Of a DNA stretch of 23,842 bases, positions 7,901 to 15,800 are shown piece after piece. Every line of letters starts with the position of its first letter. Positions within the stretch are counted from its first letter, which is position 1. Source of the DNA: a virus; the IMG/VR virus record IMGVR_UViG_3300010885_077345, positions 1 through 23,842 of that record, one strand, 5' to 3'. Made by a program: the position numbers and the translations under genes. A model generated the notes under the pieces. That model saw only the letters and a program-made list of their open reading frames with translations, was not told where the DNA came from and ran no database searches.

Positions 7901-8901
7901 CTCACAGGGTAAATGTTGGCACCAATTATGATGTTGGCCGCGGCAGAATTGGTACCATTGCTTTGACGCACCACAGTGAGTGCATTGACGGCTACAGAGG
8001 TCACAGCCATAACTTCGTACACATTAGCAGTTATGGTTTCGGCAATCACATAAATGCCGGCAGCCGCACCAATGGCCGCAGCACTGGTCACGTTCACTGT
8101 GGTGGTGGCGTTGCTGGTAATGTTGGCCACTGCAATAGTAGTGCCACCTGTTGTGGGTCGACCGATCAGCAAAATGTTGTCCAGTGCTGTGAGCCCAGTG
8201 GTTGATGCCACTGTGAATGTGCGTTCGGCCGAACTGGCCACTGCAGAAGTAAGATAGTTGGTCACAAAAGGTGTAACGTTGCCTTGTGTTTGGCTGATCA
8301 TCAAAGCAAAATCATTGGCTATCCAAGGTGCTGTGCCTGCATTGCTCAGTCTCACCGCAGTGTCCACGTTGCTGGCAATAAAGTCAGTGCTGGCCAACAA
8401 GGTCGCATATCCGTTGGTGTTGTACACCAGGTCAGCGCCAATGTCTTCGTAGAAACCTGGAACATAATTTATCAAGCTGACGTTCTGCCATTTGGTATTT
8501 TGTAAACCATATTCAAAGTCAGCGTCAATCAAACTTTCTGCCTGGGCCACACGAGACCGACCAATAGCGTCTTCGCCAAATGACCAAGGCTGTGTGGTCA
8601 GACCGTTGTAGTCTTCCACATATATGGCCAAATCGTCTGCACTGCTCAAGGTTGAAGTATCAGCAGTCAGCGACAGTGTGGTCACTCCAGCATAGGCAGC
8701 AGGGAAAGTTGCCGAGACGCCTGCTGTGAATGCAACAGTACCACCCAGGGTAGGTTCGGCAAAATTGTAGATATTTCGATCAGCGGTTGTGTCATACACA
8801 GCAAGAAAATCTGCCAGGTTGTAGCGATTTTGCACTTGGATAGTGCCCAGTCCGCTGGTACCTGGTGTGAACGAATATTCGTATAATCTTTTTCTAGCCA
8901 T
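4939..8901 (-). CDS. Large modular virion structural protein (1320 residues)
   Basis: The N-terminus (MARKRLYEYSFTPGTSGLGTI) resembles long virion structural proteins of T4-like marine phages. The body is a mosaic of recurrent phage structural modules. Two units share an xHGLxxGxxI...FTV/FQY pattern (TTFAHGLVPGTPI and TTDLEHGLNAGAVI). One unit reads IDASQTQITLVDATDYP...MIDSEVIKY...LTGCTRA. A C-terminal unit reads NPGSGYAVGDTLKILGN...GGSTPAND. A conserved central block holds WYGAGYVTWMVRGQDGRFIHAHR. It is almost free of cysteine and rich in Thr, Ser, Asn and Gly, which fits an extended beta-structured virion protein, probably of the baseplate or tail periphery. It is the last gene of the five-gene fibre operon, two bases beyond the preceding stop codon. 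The exact virion position is unknown. Confidence 0.8.
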   Translation of the reverse strand: MARKRLYEYSFTPGTSGLGTIQVQNRYNLADFLAVYDTTADRNIYNFAEPTLGGTVAFTAGVSATFPAAYAGVTTLSLTADTSTLSSADDLAIYVEDYNGLTTQPWSFGEDAIGRSRVAQAESLIDADFEYGLQNTKWQNVSLINYVPGFYEDIGADLVYNTNGYATLLASTDFIASNVDTAVRLSNAGTAPWIANDFALMISQTQGNVTPFVTNYLTSAVASSAERTFTVASTTGLTALDNILLIGRPTTGGTTIAVANITSNATTTVNVTSAAAIGAAAGIYVIAETITANVYEVMAVTSVAVNALTVVRQSNGTNSAAANIIIGANIYPVSTIEIAQVQEVTSATTLQLNRGWYNISAANSYATGSVFQRLSGNVELVKHTTVSTAVNGSQVITRGQFNTTILTGAGVGSPFIRMTGIFNATGNSNIPEIAVNYADSALVTDNYVSVLNTVNSNAEGVSLVNFAETNNFSFYPRRNTSLAVGYPLNQTDSTVRQAFPYTGADFDVVSMASDGGNPSIITVTTTFAHGLVPGTPIICVLSSGTNQSYAEGSFIVTAVPSTTTFQYTAKAGAIVVSPVVGQINIRSNASFLPRPFDGGVIIGPGSPTRGTSAVRQTKKYFRYQSGKGLLFTSGTMLQPTLDVAALSAAATPIGSAITITTDLEHGLNAGAVITLSGVTTSGYNQSGYVVTAITSDLSFTVNAIATLGSITPTLGQQPRINVTGWHGASIRAGMFDDQNGMFWEHDGQSLNTVLRTSTNQLAGLVSVGVGSNLVTGDGTCRFEDQVNTGDLVIIKGMSHYVTSILNNNRMTVIPPFRGVSNQTRVKMCLRTELRVRQSNFNIDKIDGTGQSGYNIDSSKMQMLGIEYSWYGAGYVTWMVRGQDGRFIHAHRRPNNNLNNEAFMRSGNLPARYEAINETPNSSLASAIDASQTQITLVDATDYPAASVTYPVYVMIDSEVIKYSGKNGNILTGCTRAATFTQWQEGQSRSYTSSAAASHTINTGVILISNTCTPLVNHWGSAILMDGNFDGDEGYSFQFNRTNYGLPATVGAQQVAFVMRLSPSVSNGVIGDLGVKDLINRAQLTLVNLTLNITAGRFLVSGILNPNNIDSANTIWSGLNNAGGGFQPSFTQFSTAPVFTGVSTGGVQSAPLSTVGGFARTGTKVTFSSNQSFANLVPVVVSSGGSGANLTVELQKTGTTYGITTTAIQVQNPGSGYAVGDTLKILGNVIGGSTPANDMSLVVQNISAQISGGERLFAIPISTTNSGVLDLTNVKQIGTSAVPGTGTYPNGPEVLAVTVTALTTSVTPVGEVQLQFQESQA

Positions 8902-8903
8902 TG

Positions 8904-9296
8904 TTAAACTCCAAAAATAATCTGATTAGCAGTCAATCTTGCCTGAGTGACACTGCTAAACTTGTTGTAACTGATGGTGCCCACAGCAATCTTGCTGTCA
9001 GTCACTGTGGCATCACTGGGTGTGCCTGTATATAGTGTGTCTCCAAATATCAATGCAAAGAAAGGAGTCAAGGCCACAGGCGCCACTGCAAAACTCAGGT
9101 CAGCTGCAGATATTGAAAAATTAACACCAGGATTCTGTGGTACGCCGTTTAGTACCACCAGCATGGCAAAAGCAGTTGATGGTGTAACACTTGCACCATC
9201 AATGGTCATGGCAAACGTGGTTTGTACCCCATTGAACACAAGATTGTCCAACTTTCGATACTGGCCAATTGGTGGCTGATTTCCCAAATAACTCAT
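8904..9296 (-). CDS. Short fibre-head-like protein (130 residues)
   Basis: The protein begins MSYLGNQPPIGQYRKLD and continues with FNGVQTTFAMTIDG and MLVVLNGVPQNPGVNFSIS. This arrangement is typical of the virion-attachment head of many marine phage fibres, which usually precedes a long shaft. Here it stands alone, with a short helical tail (TDSKIAVGTISYNKFSSVTQARL). The next upstream gene starts with a related domain (MSYIGLNPQQTLL...TQFNLNRSVA...DLDVIVGNVLKVP), so the two may be paralogues. It starts in a TAATG overlap with that gene's stop. It could be an adaptor or a capping subunit that shares the attachment site with the long fibre; this is inference. Confidence 0.75.
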   Translation of the reverse strand: MSYLGNQPPIGQYRKLDNLVFNGVQTTFAMTIDGASVTPSTAFAMLVVLNGVPQNPGVNFSISAADLSFAVAPVALTPFFALIFGDTLYTGTPSDATVTDSKIAVGTISYNKFSSVTQARLTANQIIFGV

Positions 9297-12200
9297 TATA
9301 GTCTTCCCACAACAATTTCAATCATGCCTGAACCGCCTGGGTGATCTTGTGCGGCCTTTCCAATCACAGATCCCATTCGGGGTTCAGCACAGGCTTTTGC
9401 CACGCCGCCACCGGCAGTGACCATCATGTCGCCTTTGCTTACTTTTCCTATCACTGACGTTGGCACTCGACCCACCAGCGCAATTGCCGCAGTGTGTTCA
9501 CTTTGCAAAGTGCTGTTCATCAAGTGAGCAGGGTTGGTACTGACCACTCCAGCCACTCGCACACTGTTGATACCAATGCTCAATGTAACTTCATTGGCGC
9601 CGCCAAAATCCAAAACTGTTCCTGGTGCATATTCTGCGTCAGCAGCATACAGCTCGGCCAAGTCAGCGTATTGTGCTGTGGTTGCTTTGGCAAACACTGT
9701 GTTGAAGCTATTTGCACTACTACCAATATTGCCCACACCATTGCCCACCGCGGCATTCACAATGGCTGTGGCTGCACCACCACTGTTTACTGTGATAGCA
9801 CCACTGACTGTGAGTGCTGTGAGTGTGCCCAGTGATGTGACGTTGGTTTGTGCCGCAGTGGCCAAGGTGCCAGTTAAATTGGTGGCTGTGACATTACCAC
9901 CTGTTATCAAGCCTGTGACACTCACAGTGGTACCTGTGTGTGTGGTGGCATTGACGTTGGCTCCGCCTAACACATTGCCGCCAATGATGTTGCCCACTGC
10001 ACTGACCACTGCTGCAGAATTGATGTTGCCACCAGTGACATTGCCAGTCACATTCAAAGCACTAACCACGTTGCTGGTCAGGCTCAATCCGGCTGCGTTG
10101 AGGTTTCCTGCAATCACATTGCCGGTGGCGCTGAGGGTGGCAGCTTGCATCAAGTTGGCGGTGATCAAGTTGCCAGCAATCACATTGCCAGCAGATGTTA
10201 TGTTGCCGGTGGCTGTGATCAATCCTGCTGTGTTGACATTACCACCAGTTAAATTGCCTGTGGCTGAAATTAATCCACCAGTTAATACGTTACCACCAGT
10301 GACGTTGCCAGTTGCGCTGTAACTGGCTGCAGTACTGCCACCTGTTATAGACAAAGCACCACCTGTAATAATATTACCACCTGTGATGTTTCCAGTTGCA
10401 CTTATCAGGCCACCAGTTAATACGTTACCACCTGTGATGTTGGCTGTGGCACTGATCAATCCACCAGTTAATACATTACCACCGGTAACATTACCAGCCA
10501 CGCTTAATGCGCTGGCGCCTGTATTGGCAATGGCCACTCTGGTGGCTGTGTTAAATGTTACTAATCCTGCGGCTGTGGTGGCTGTAACAGGGCCAACATC
10601 AATCAGTGTGGTCGATCCAGCAGCACCGTTTTCGCCAATTTGTATGGTTTTTGTGCTGCCTGACCCTGTTACACCATGACCAATGTTTACAGTTTGACTG
10701 CCTGTGCTTTGACCAATTAAAATTGTTCCGGTTTGTGCTGTGCCACCCAAGGTGGTTGTGCCTGTGGTTTGGCTGGTGCCAATGTCAATGTTTTGTGTGG
10801 TACCTGAGAATGTGACTGTGCCAGTTGCACTGAGATTGGTTGCAGTTGTGGTGCCTGAGATGGTAGCGCCCAAGGTACTGAACACTGCTACGTTGGCAAC
10901 TCCGGCCACAGTCACTGTCACATTGCCAGCTGAACTGACCACTCGCACATTGCTGTTGCCAAACTGTATGCTGGTGGCATCAATGCCTGTGAGTGCCGAA
11001 CCGTTGCCTATAAAATAAGGCGCAAGTATATTGCCTGTGGCACTAACCACACCGCCAGTGTTGACGTTGCCAGCTATGACATTGCCAGTCACACTGGCAT
11101 CAATAGGCACATTCAAATTGCCAGACAAATTGATACTGGCGGCAAATACATCTCCAGTGGCTGACACAAAACCACCGGTTTTTATGTTGCCACCAGTGAC
11201 ATTACCACCTGTGCTCACCGCTGAGGTACCAATGATATTGCCGCCAGTGACGTTGCCCACAGCACTGATCAAGCCAGTGATCAGTGCGTTGCCTGCGGAT
11301 AGATTGCCTGCGAATGTGGTTATGTTGCCTGCGGCACTGATGGTATTGCCTGCATTCACATTGCCTGCCACAATATTGCCAGTGACACTGGCAGTGGTTG
11401 ACGCAGATAACGCACCAGTCACTGCTAGACCACTGCTAGACACAGTCACAATGTTCACATTGTTCACATTGCTGAGAATATTGCCATTTATGGTTGGTAT
11501 GTTCACAGCAGAATTGCTGTTGTATATGGTGGTGGTCAACTGTGCAATACCAGTGAGAGCAGCACCGTTGCCTGTAAAAAATGCAGCGTTGACATTGCCT
11601 GTGGCGCTGACATTGGCCAGCACTAGATCTGTCAGTTGAAAACTGGGATCAGTTGTATCAACCACAGTGGTGGGTGCTGTCAGCAGATTAGAGAACAACT
11701 TGTACTTGGCGTCAGTTACGTCTCTAAACAGACCGTTGTATCTGGTGTTGGCACCATCATAAAACTGTGCCACTATGCCGGTGTCAAATGTATCTCCAGG
11801 ATTGTTTGCAGCCAAAAAGATAAATGGATCTGCCACTGCCAGACTGTCTACACCAGTGGTGGTAAAGTTACCATTGACCACAAAGTCACCCACACAAGTT
11901 AAGCCGCCGCCTACATTGATGTTGCCTACCACTCCTAAACCGCCGGCTACCAACAATGCACCTGAGGTGATACTGGTACTGTTACTGGTACTGCCTACCA
12001 CCACTTGTCCGCCAGTGTACAAGTTGCCGGTTATGCCAGTGCCTCCTGTGACCCGCAATGCGCCTGTGGTGGTGCTGTTGGCATTGATGTTGGCACTGAA
12101 CGTGGCACGGTTGGCTCCTGCTGTGGTCACTATCACTGTTTGTGCATCTGACCAATACAGTCCAGAATTGTTGGCAGCCACTGAATACACACTGGGCGCA

Positions 12201-12505
12201 CCCACTGTGCCTGCACCAAATGCATTGGCTGAAATTAGATCCAAACTGTTGAGTGCACCAGCGCGATAGGTTACTGCTATGTTGTCGGTTCCAGCACCTG
12301 GTGGGCTAGTGAATAACAATACCACATTGCCTGCTGTGTAATCGGTGAATGGTACTTTTAATACATTGCCTACAATTACGTCAAGGTCACTGGCTGACGC
12401 CACACTTCTATTGAGGTTGAACTGGGTGGCCACAGCGTTGCCACTGAAAAACTGTGTGCTGGTATTCAGCAGTGTCTGCTGAGGATTAAGACCAATATAA
12501 CTCAT
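9296..12505 (-). CDS. Long repeat tail-fibre protein with attachment head and conserved C-terminal tip domain (1069 residues)
   Basis: The attachment-type head lies at about residues 1-90 (MSYIGLNPQQTLLNTSTQFF). A shaft of about 750 residues follows, made of a 17-residue repeat with an ATGNVTGGNVxTGGLIS pattern, with about ten copies keeping the GGN core by eye. The shaft is interrupted by FxGNGxALTG units. The C-terminal 140 residues are non-repetitive: a QYADLAELYAADAEYAPGTV segment, then RVAGVVSTNPAHLMN, VALVGR-like VPTSVIGKVSKGDMMVT and IGKA...GMIEIVVGRL. That domain recurs at the ends of phage fibres and is probably a trimerising or receptor-proximal tip. It lies in an operon of fibre genes, with TAATG overlaps at both ends. 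Repeats of this kind probably form an intertwined beta-helical trimer. Host-receptor recognition is the likely role. Confidence 0.85.
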   Translation of the reverse strand: MSYIGLNPQQTLLNTSTQFFSGNAVATQFNLNRSVASASDLDVIVGNVLKVPFTDYTAGNVVLLFTSPPGAGTDNIAVTYRAGALNSLDLISANAFGAGTVGAPSVYSVAANNSGLYWSDAQTVIVTTAGANRATFSANINANSTTTGALRVTGGTGITGNLYTGGQVVVGSTSNSTSITSGALLVAGGLGVVGNINVGGGLTCVGDFVVNGNFTTTGVDSLAVADPFIFLAANNPGDTFDTGIVAQFYDGANTRYNGLFRDVTDAKYKLFSNLLTAPTTVVDTTDPSFQLTDLVLANVSATGNVNAAFFTGNGAALTGIAQLTTTIYNSNSAVNIPTINGNILSNVNNVNIVTVSSSGLAVTGALSASTTASVTGNIVAGNVNAGNTISAAGNITTFAGNLSAGNALITGLISAVGNVTGGNIIGTSAVSTGGNVTGGNIKTGGFVSATGDVFAASINLSGNLNVPIDASVTGNVIAGNVNTGGVVSATGNILAPYFIGNGSALTGIDATSIQFGNSNVRVVSSAGNVTVTVAGVANVAVFSTLGATISGTTTATNLSATGTVTFSGTTQNIDIGTSQTTGTTTLGGTAQTGTILIGQSTGSQTVNIGHGVTGSGSTKTIQIGENGAAGSTTLIDVGPVTATTAAGLVTFNTATRVAIANTGASALSVAGNVTGGNVLTGGLISATANITGGNVLTGGLISATGNITGGNIITGGALSITGGSTAASYSATGNVTGGNVLTGGLISATGNLTGGNVNTAGLITATGNITSAGNVIAGNLITANLMQAATLSATGNVIAGNLNAAGLSLTSNVVSALNVTGNVTGGNINSAAVVSAVGNIIGGNVLGGANVNATTHTGTTVSVTGLITGGNVTATNLTGTLATAAQTNVTSLGTLTALTVSGAITVNSGGAATAIVNAAVGNGVGNIGSSANSFNTVFAKATTAQYADLAELYAADAEYAPGTVLDFGGANEVTLSIGINSVRVAGVVSTNPAHLMNSTLQSEHTAAIALVGRVPTSVIGKVSKGDMMVTAGGGVAKACAEPRMGSVIGKAAQDHPGGSGMIEIVVGRL
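9916..11360 (-). repeat. 51-bp repeat array in the 1069-residue fibre
   Basis: The array encodes 17-residue units around GN-V/I-TGGN. Two nearly identical units lie exactly 51 bases apart (the 14-mer CCACCAGTTAATAC starts at 10410 and 10461), and a third copy of the segment starts at 10275. Copies elsewhere are more diverged, and some units have variable spacers, so the boundaries are approximate. Confidence 0.75.
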
Positions 12506-12837
12506 TAGGTAATTTCCAATATGCTCATCACGGTATCAATGCTGGTACCTGCGCTGCTTTGAACGTACATTGTGTCGCCGGTGATCAGTACCAATTTTTG
12601 ATCCCCACCGCCCACCACCAAACTGGAACCAGCTGGCACCGGACCTCTAGCAATTATATAAGTGTTGGCCACACCGTTGTTAATAAACACATTGGCTGTG
12701 ATAGCACTGCTGGTGGTATTGGTCACGCTGAGACCCACCACTATGGTTTTGGTAGAAGCTGGCACTGTGTATGCGCCCACCGGAGCAGCAGTAGTTCCAG
12801 TGTTTTGTTGTAATTTTCTCGTAAATGTATTTGCCAT
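12505..12837 (-). CDS. Small conserved virion-type protein (110 residues)
   Basis: The sequence reads MANTFTRKLQQNTGTT, then YTVPASTKTIVVGLSVTNTT, then GPVPAGSSLVVGGGDQKLVL and a GDTMYVQSSAGTSIDTVMSI ending. This is a single beta-sandwich-like domain with a pattern (TVPAST, VGLSxxNTT, GxQK, GDxxxVQSS) that I recognise as common in small tail-associated proteins of T4-like and other tailed phages. Its precise role is not established. It lies between two giant fibre genes in the same operon, with a TAATG overlap downstream and three bases to the preceding gene's stop. A link between fibre and baseplate, or an accessory subunit of the fibre, is a reasonable inference. Confidence 0.75.
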   Translation of the reverse strand: MANTFTRKLQQNTGTTAAPVGAYTVPASTKTIVVGLSVTNTTSSAITANVFINNGVANTYIIARGPVPAGSSLVVGGGDQKLVLITGDTMYVQSSAGTSIDTVMSILEIT

Positions 12838-12840
12838 TTT

Positions 12841-15800
12841 TTATCCTAATGCTATTGATAATGCTATTGCATCATCCACAGTGGCTGCCACTGCTCCTGC
12901 AATATTTATGGAGGTTGTGGCTGCGATGTTGTTGGCAGTGATGTTGCCCGTGGTGGTAATATTGGTAGTCATGTTCAGCGCACTGAGCACATTTCCACTC
13001 AAACTCAATCCTGCAGCCTGTAAGTTGCCACCTGTTATGTTGCCTGTGGCTGAAATTGCCCCATTGGATATGACATTTCCACCGGTTACGTTGCCAGTCA
13101 CGCTGATTGCAACGCCTTGCAGTTGGCTTGTGGCATTGATCACACTGCCAACTATGTTGCCTGTGGCTGTGATGGACCCTGCTGTGTTCACATTACCACC
13201 GGTGATGTTGCCTGCTGCTGAGATCAAACCTGCTGTGCGCACATTGCCACCTATCACATTGCCTGTGGCACTGACAGTCAACCCTTGAACCAGTGCGGCT
13301 GTGATAATGTTGCCGCCAGTGACGTTGCCAGTGGCAGTGACCAACCCCGCTGTGACAATATTACCACCCACAATGTTTCCAGTGGCGCTGGCTGTGGCAG
13401 CCTGCATCAACGCAGCAGTGATCAAATTGCCACCGGTTACGTTGCCGGTGGCTGTGACCAAGCCTGCTGTGGAAACATTACCACCTATGACATTGCCTGT
13501 GGCAACAACTTCGCTTGCAGCATTCAAGTTGCCGCCTGAGACGTTGCCAGTTGCAGTGATCAGGCCGCCAGTGACCAAATTGGCACCAACCACATTTCCT
13601 GCCGACGACAACAGTGTGGCAGCCAAAATATTGCCACCTCCAATGTTACCAATCACAGTGCTGATGTTGCCGGTCACTGTGGTTTTGCCAGCTACAGTTA
13701 AATCTCCACCGCTGGTTGTGGTTATTGAGCCAGTTATGGTCAATGCATTTGCGGCGTAGTCAAAAACCAATCCAGCACCGCTGCCGATAGAACCCAACTG
13801 ATTATACAACACTTGACTGTTGGAACCAGTGAGAGTCAGACTACCAGTTACATTGCCAATGAATGTTTGTGCTTGAATGTTGCCTGCTGAAAATATATTT
13901 CCAGTGGCACTGATTATACCATTGGTCAGCACATTGCCTGTGGCACTGACTTGACCTGCTGTGCGAATATTACCACCAGTGATGTTGGCTGTGGCAATGA
14001 CTTGGCCGGCTGTTAAGAAATTTGCACCAGTCACATTGGCTGCAGCCGTGATTTGGCCTGCTGTGCTGATATTGCCGCCAATGACATTGCCTGTGGCATT
14101 CACAATTGCTGCAGATACATTGCCCACAGCTGAAAGATTTCCACCAGTGATGTTGCCTGTGGCAGTGATTGTGGCAGTTGAGACAGAGTCAGAAATCACA
14201 GCAAGAATAGCCAGTATATTTCCGCCAGTGATGTTGCCAGTGGCGCTGACTTGACCTGCTGTGGACAAATTGCCTGTGACTGTGTTTCCTATCACAATCA
14301 AATTTCCCAAGTTGCCAACTCCAGTGGCCAAAACACCAGTCAACAATGAACCATTACCACTGTAGAAATTACCAGTTATGTTGCCAGTTGTGATAATATT
14401 GCTGGTGGAATTCAACACACTCAATATGTTGCCAGTGAGACTGATGTTGGCTGCATTCACTGAGCCAGCTGTCACATTACCTGTGGCACTCACAGCGCCA
14501 GCTGTGACTAAATTGCCACCAATAATATTTCCCACTGCTGTGATTCTGTCAGACGCAATTAAATTTGCTCCAGCAATGTTGCCAGTAGCAGACATTGATG
14601 CCAAAACAAGGCTGCCTGACGTGACCAAATTACCACCAGTAATGTTGCCAGTAGCTACCACGGAAGTTGCTGACACTGCTGATATTGCTCTTACATTGCC
14701 ACCAGTGATGTTGCCTGCAGCAGTGATCAGTCCTGCTGTGCTAACATTACCACCAACTATGTTACCAATTATGACCCCAAATGCGGCACTCAATCCAGCA
14801 CCAGTGATCAGATTGCCACCGGTTATATTGCCAGTGGCCGTGACCAATCCTGCTGTGGCAACATTTCCGCTGGTGATGTTTCCAGTAGCGGTGACCGAAG
14901 CAGCCGACACCACGCCTTGTGAAATTACATTGCCACCGGTAACATTGCCAGCCACTGATGCAACCTGTGCATAAATTCCTAGATTGGCATTGACATTAGA
15001 GCCACTGACGTTGCCAGTCAAGAACGTAGAAGTACCAGTGAAGAACTGTGCGTTTATGGTGTTTGCTGCTATTACGTTGCCGCCGCTGATGTTGCCAGAC
15101 ACCGACACTGTGAATCCAGTGTGTGTGACAGCATTGACATTGGCTCCGCCTTGAATATTTCCACCAATGATGTTGCCCACTGCTGAAATTAATCCTGCTG
15201 TGCGCAAATTGCCACTGTTGACATTGCCTGTGGTGCTGACCGCAGCAGCAGACACAAGCGCCACAGCCGTTACATTACCACCTGTGACATTGCCTGTGGC
15301 AGAAATCAAACCTGCTGTTGAAATATTAGCGCCAGTTATATTGGCACCAGTTATGGCGCCAGTGGCCGTGATCAATCCTGAGGTGAGTACATTGCCACCT
15401 GTGACATTTCCAGTGGCTGAGACTTGTCCAGCAGTGCGAACATTGCCACCTGTGACATTGGCCACTGCACTGACTGCCGCATAGCTGTTGACGTTGCCAC
15501 CTATGACATTGCCGCTGGCACTCAAAGATACTGAAACAACCAACACATTGGCTTGAATGTAATTGGTAACAAAATTGTTGGCGCCAGTGATGTCGTTGAT
15601 CACTGCCAGGTTGTTGCTGACTATGTTGCCTGTGACATTCAATGGAGTCAACACATTGCCTGACAGGCTCAATCCTGTGGCTCTTAAATTCCCACCTGTG
15701 ATGTTGCCCACAGCAGAAACGAATCCCGCAGTGGATATATTTCCAGCGGTCACTGTGCCTGTCACACTCAAACTGGGCAACACTCCCACATTGGTGGCTA

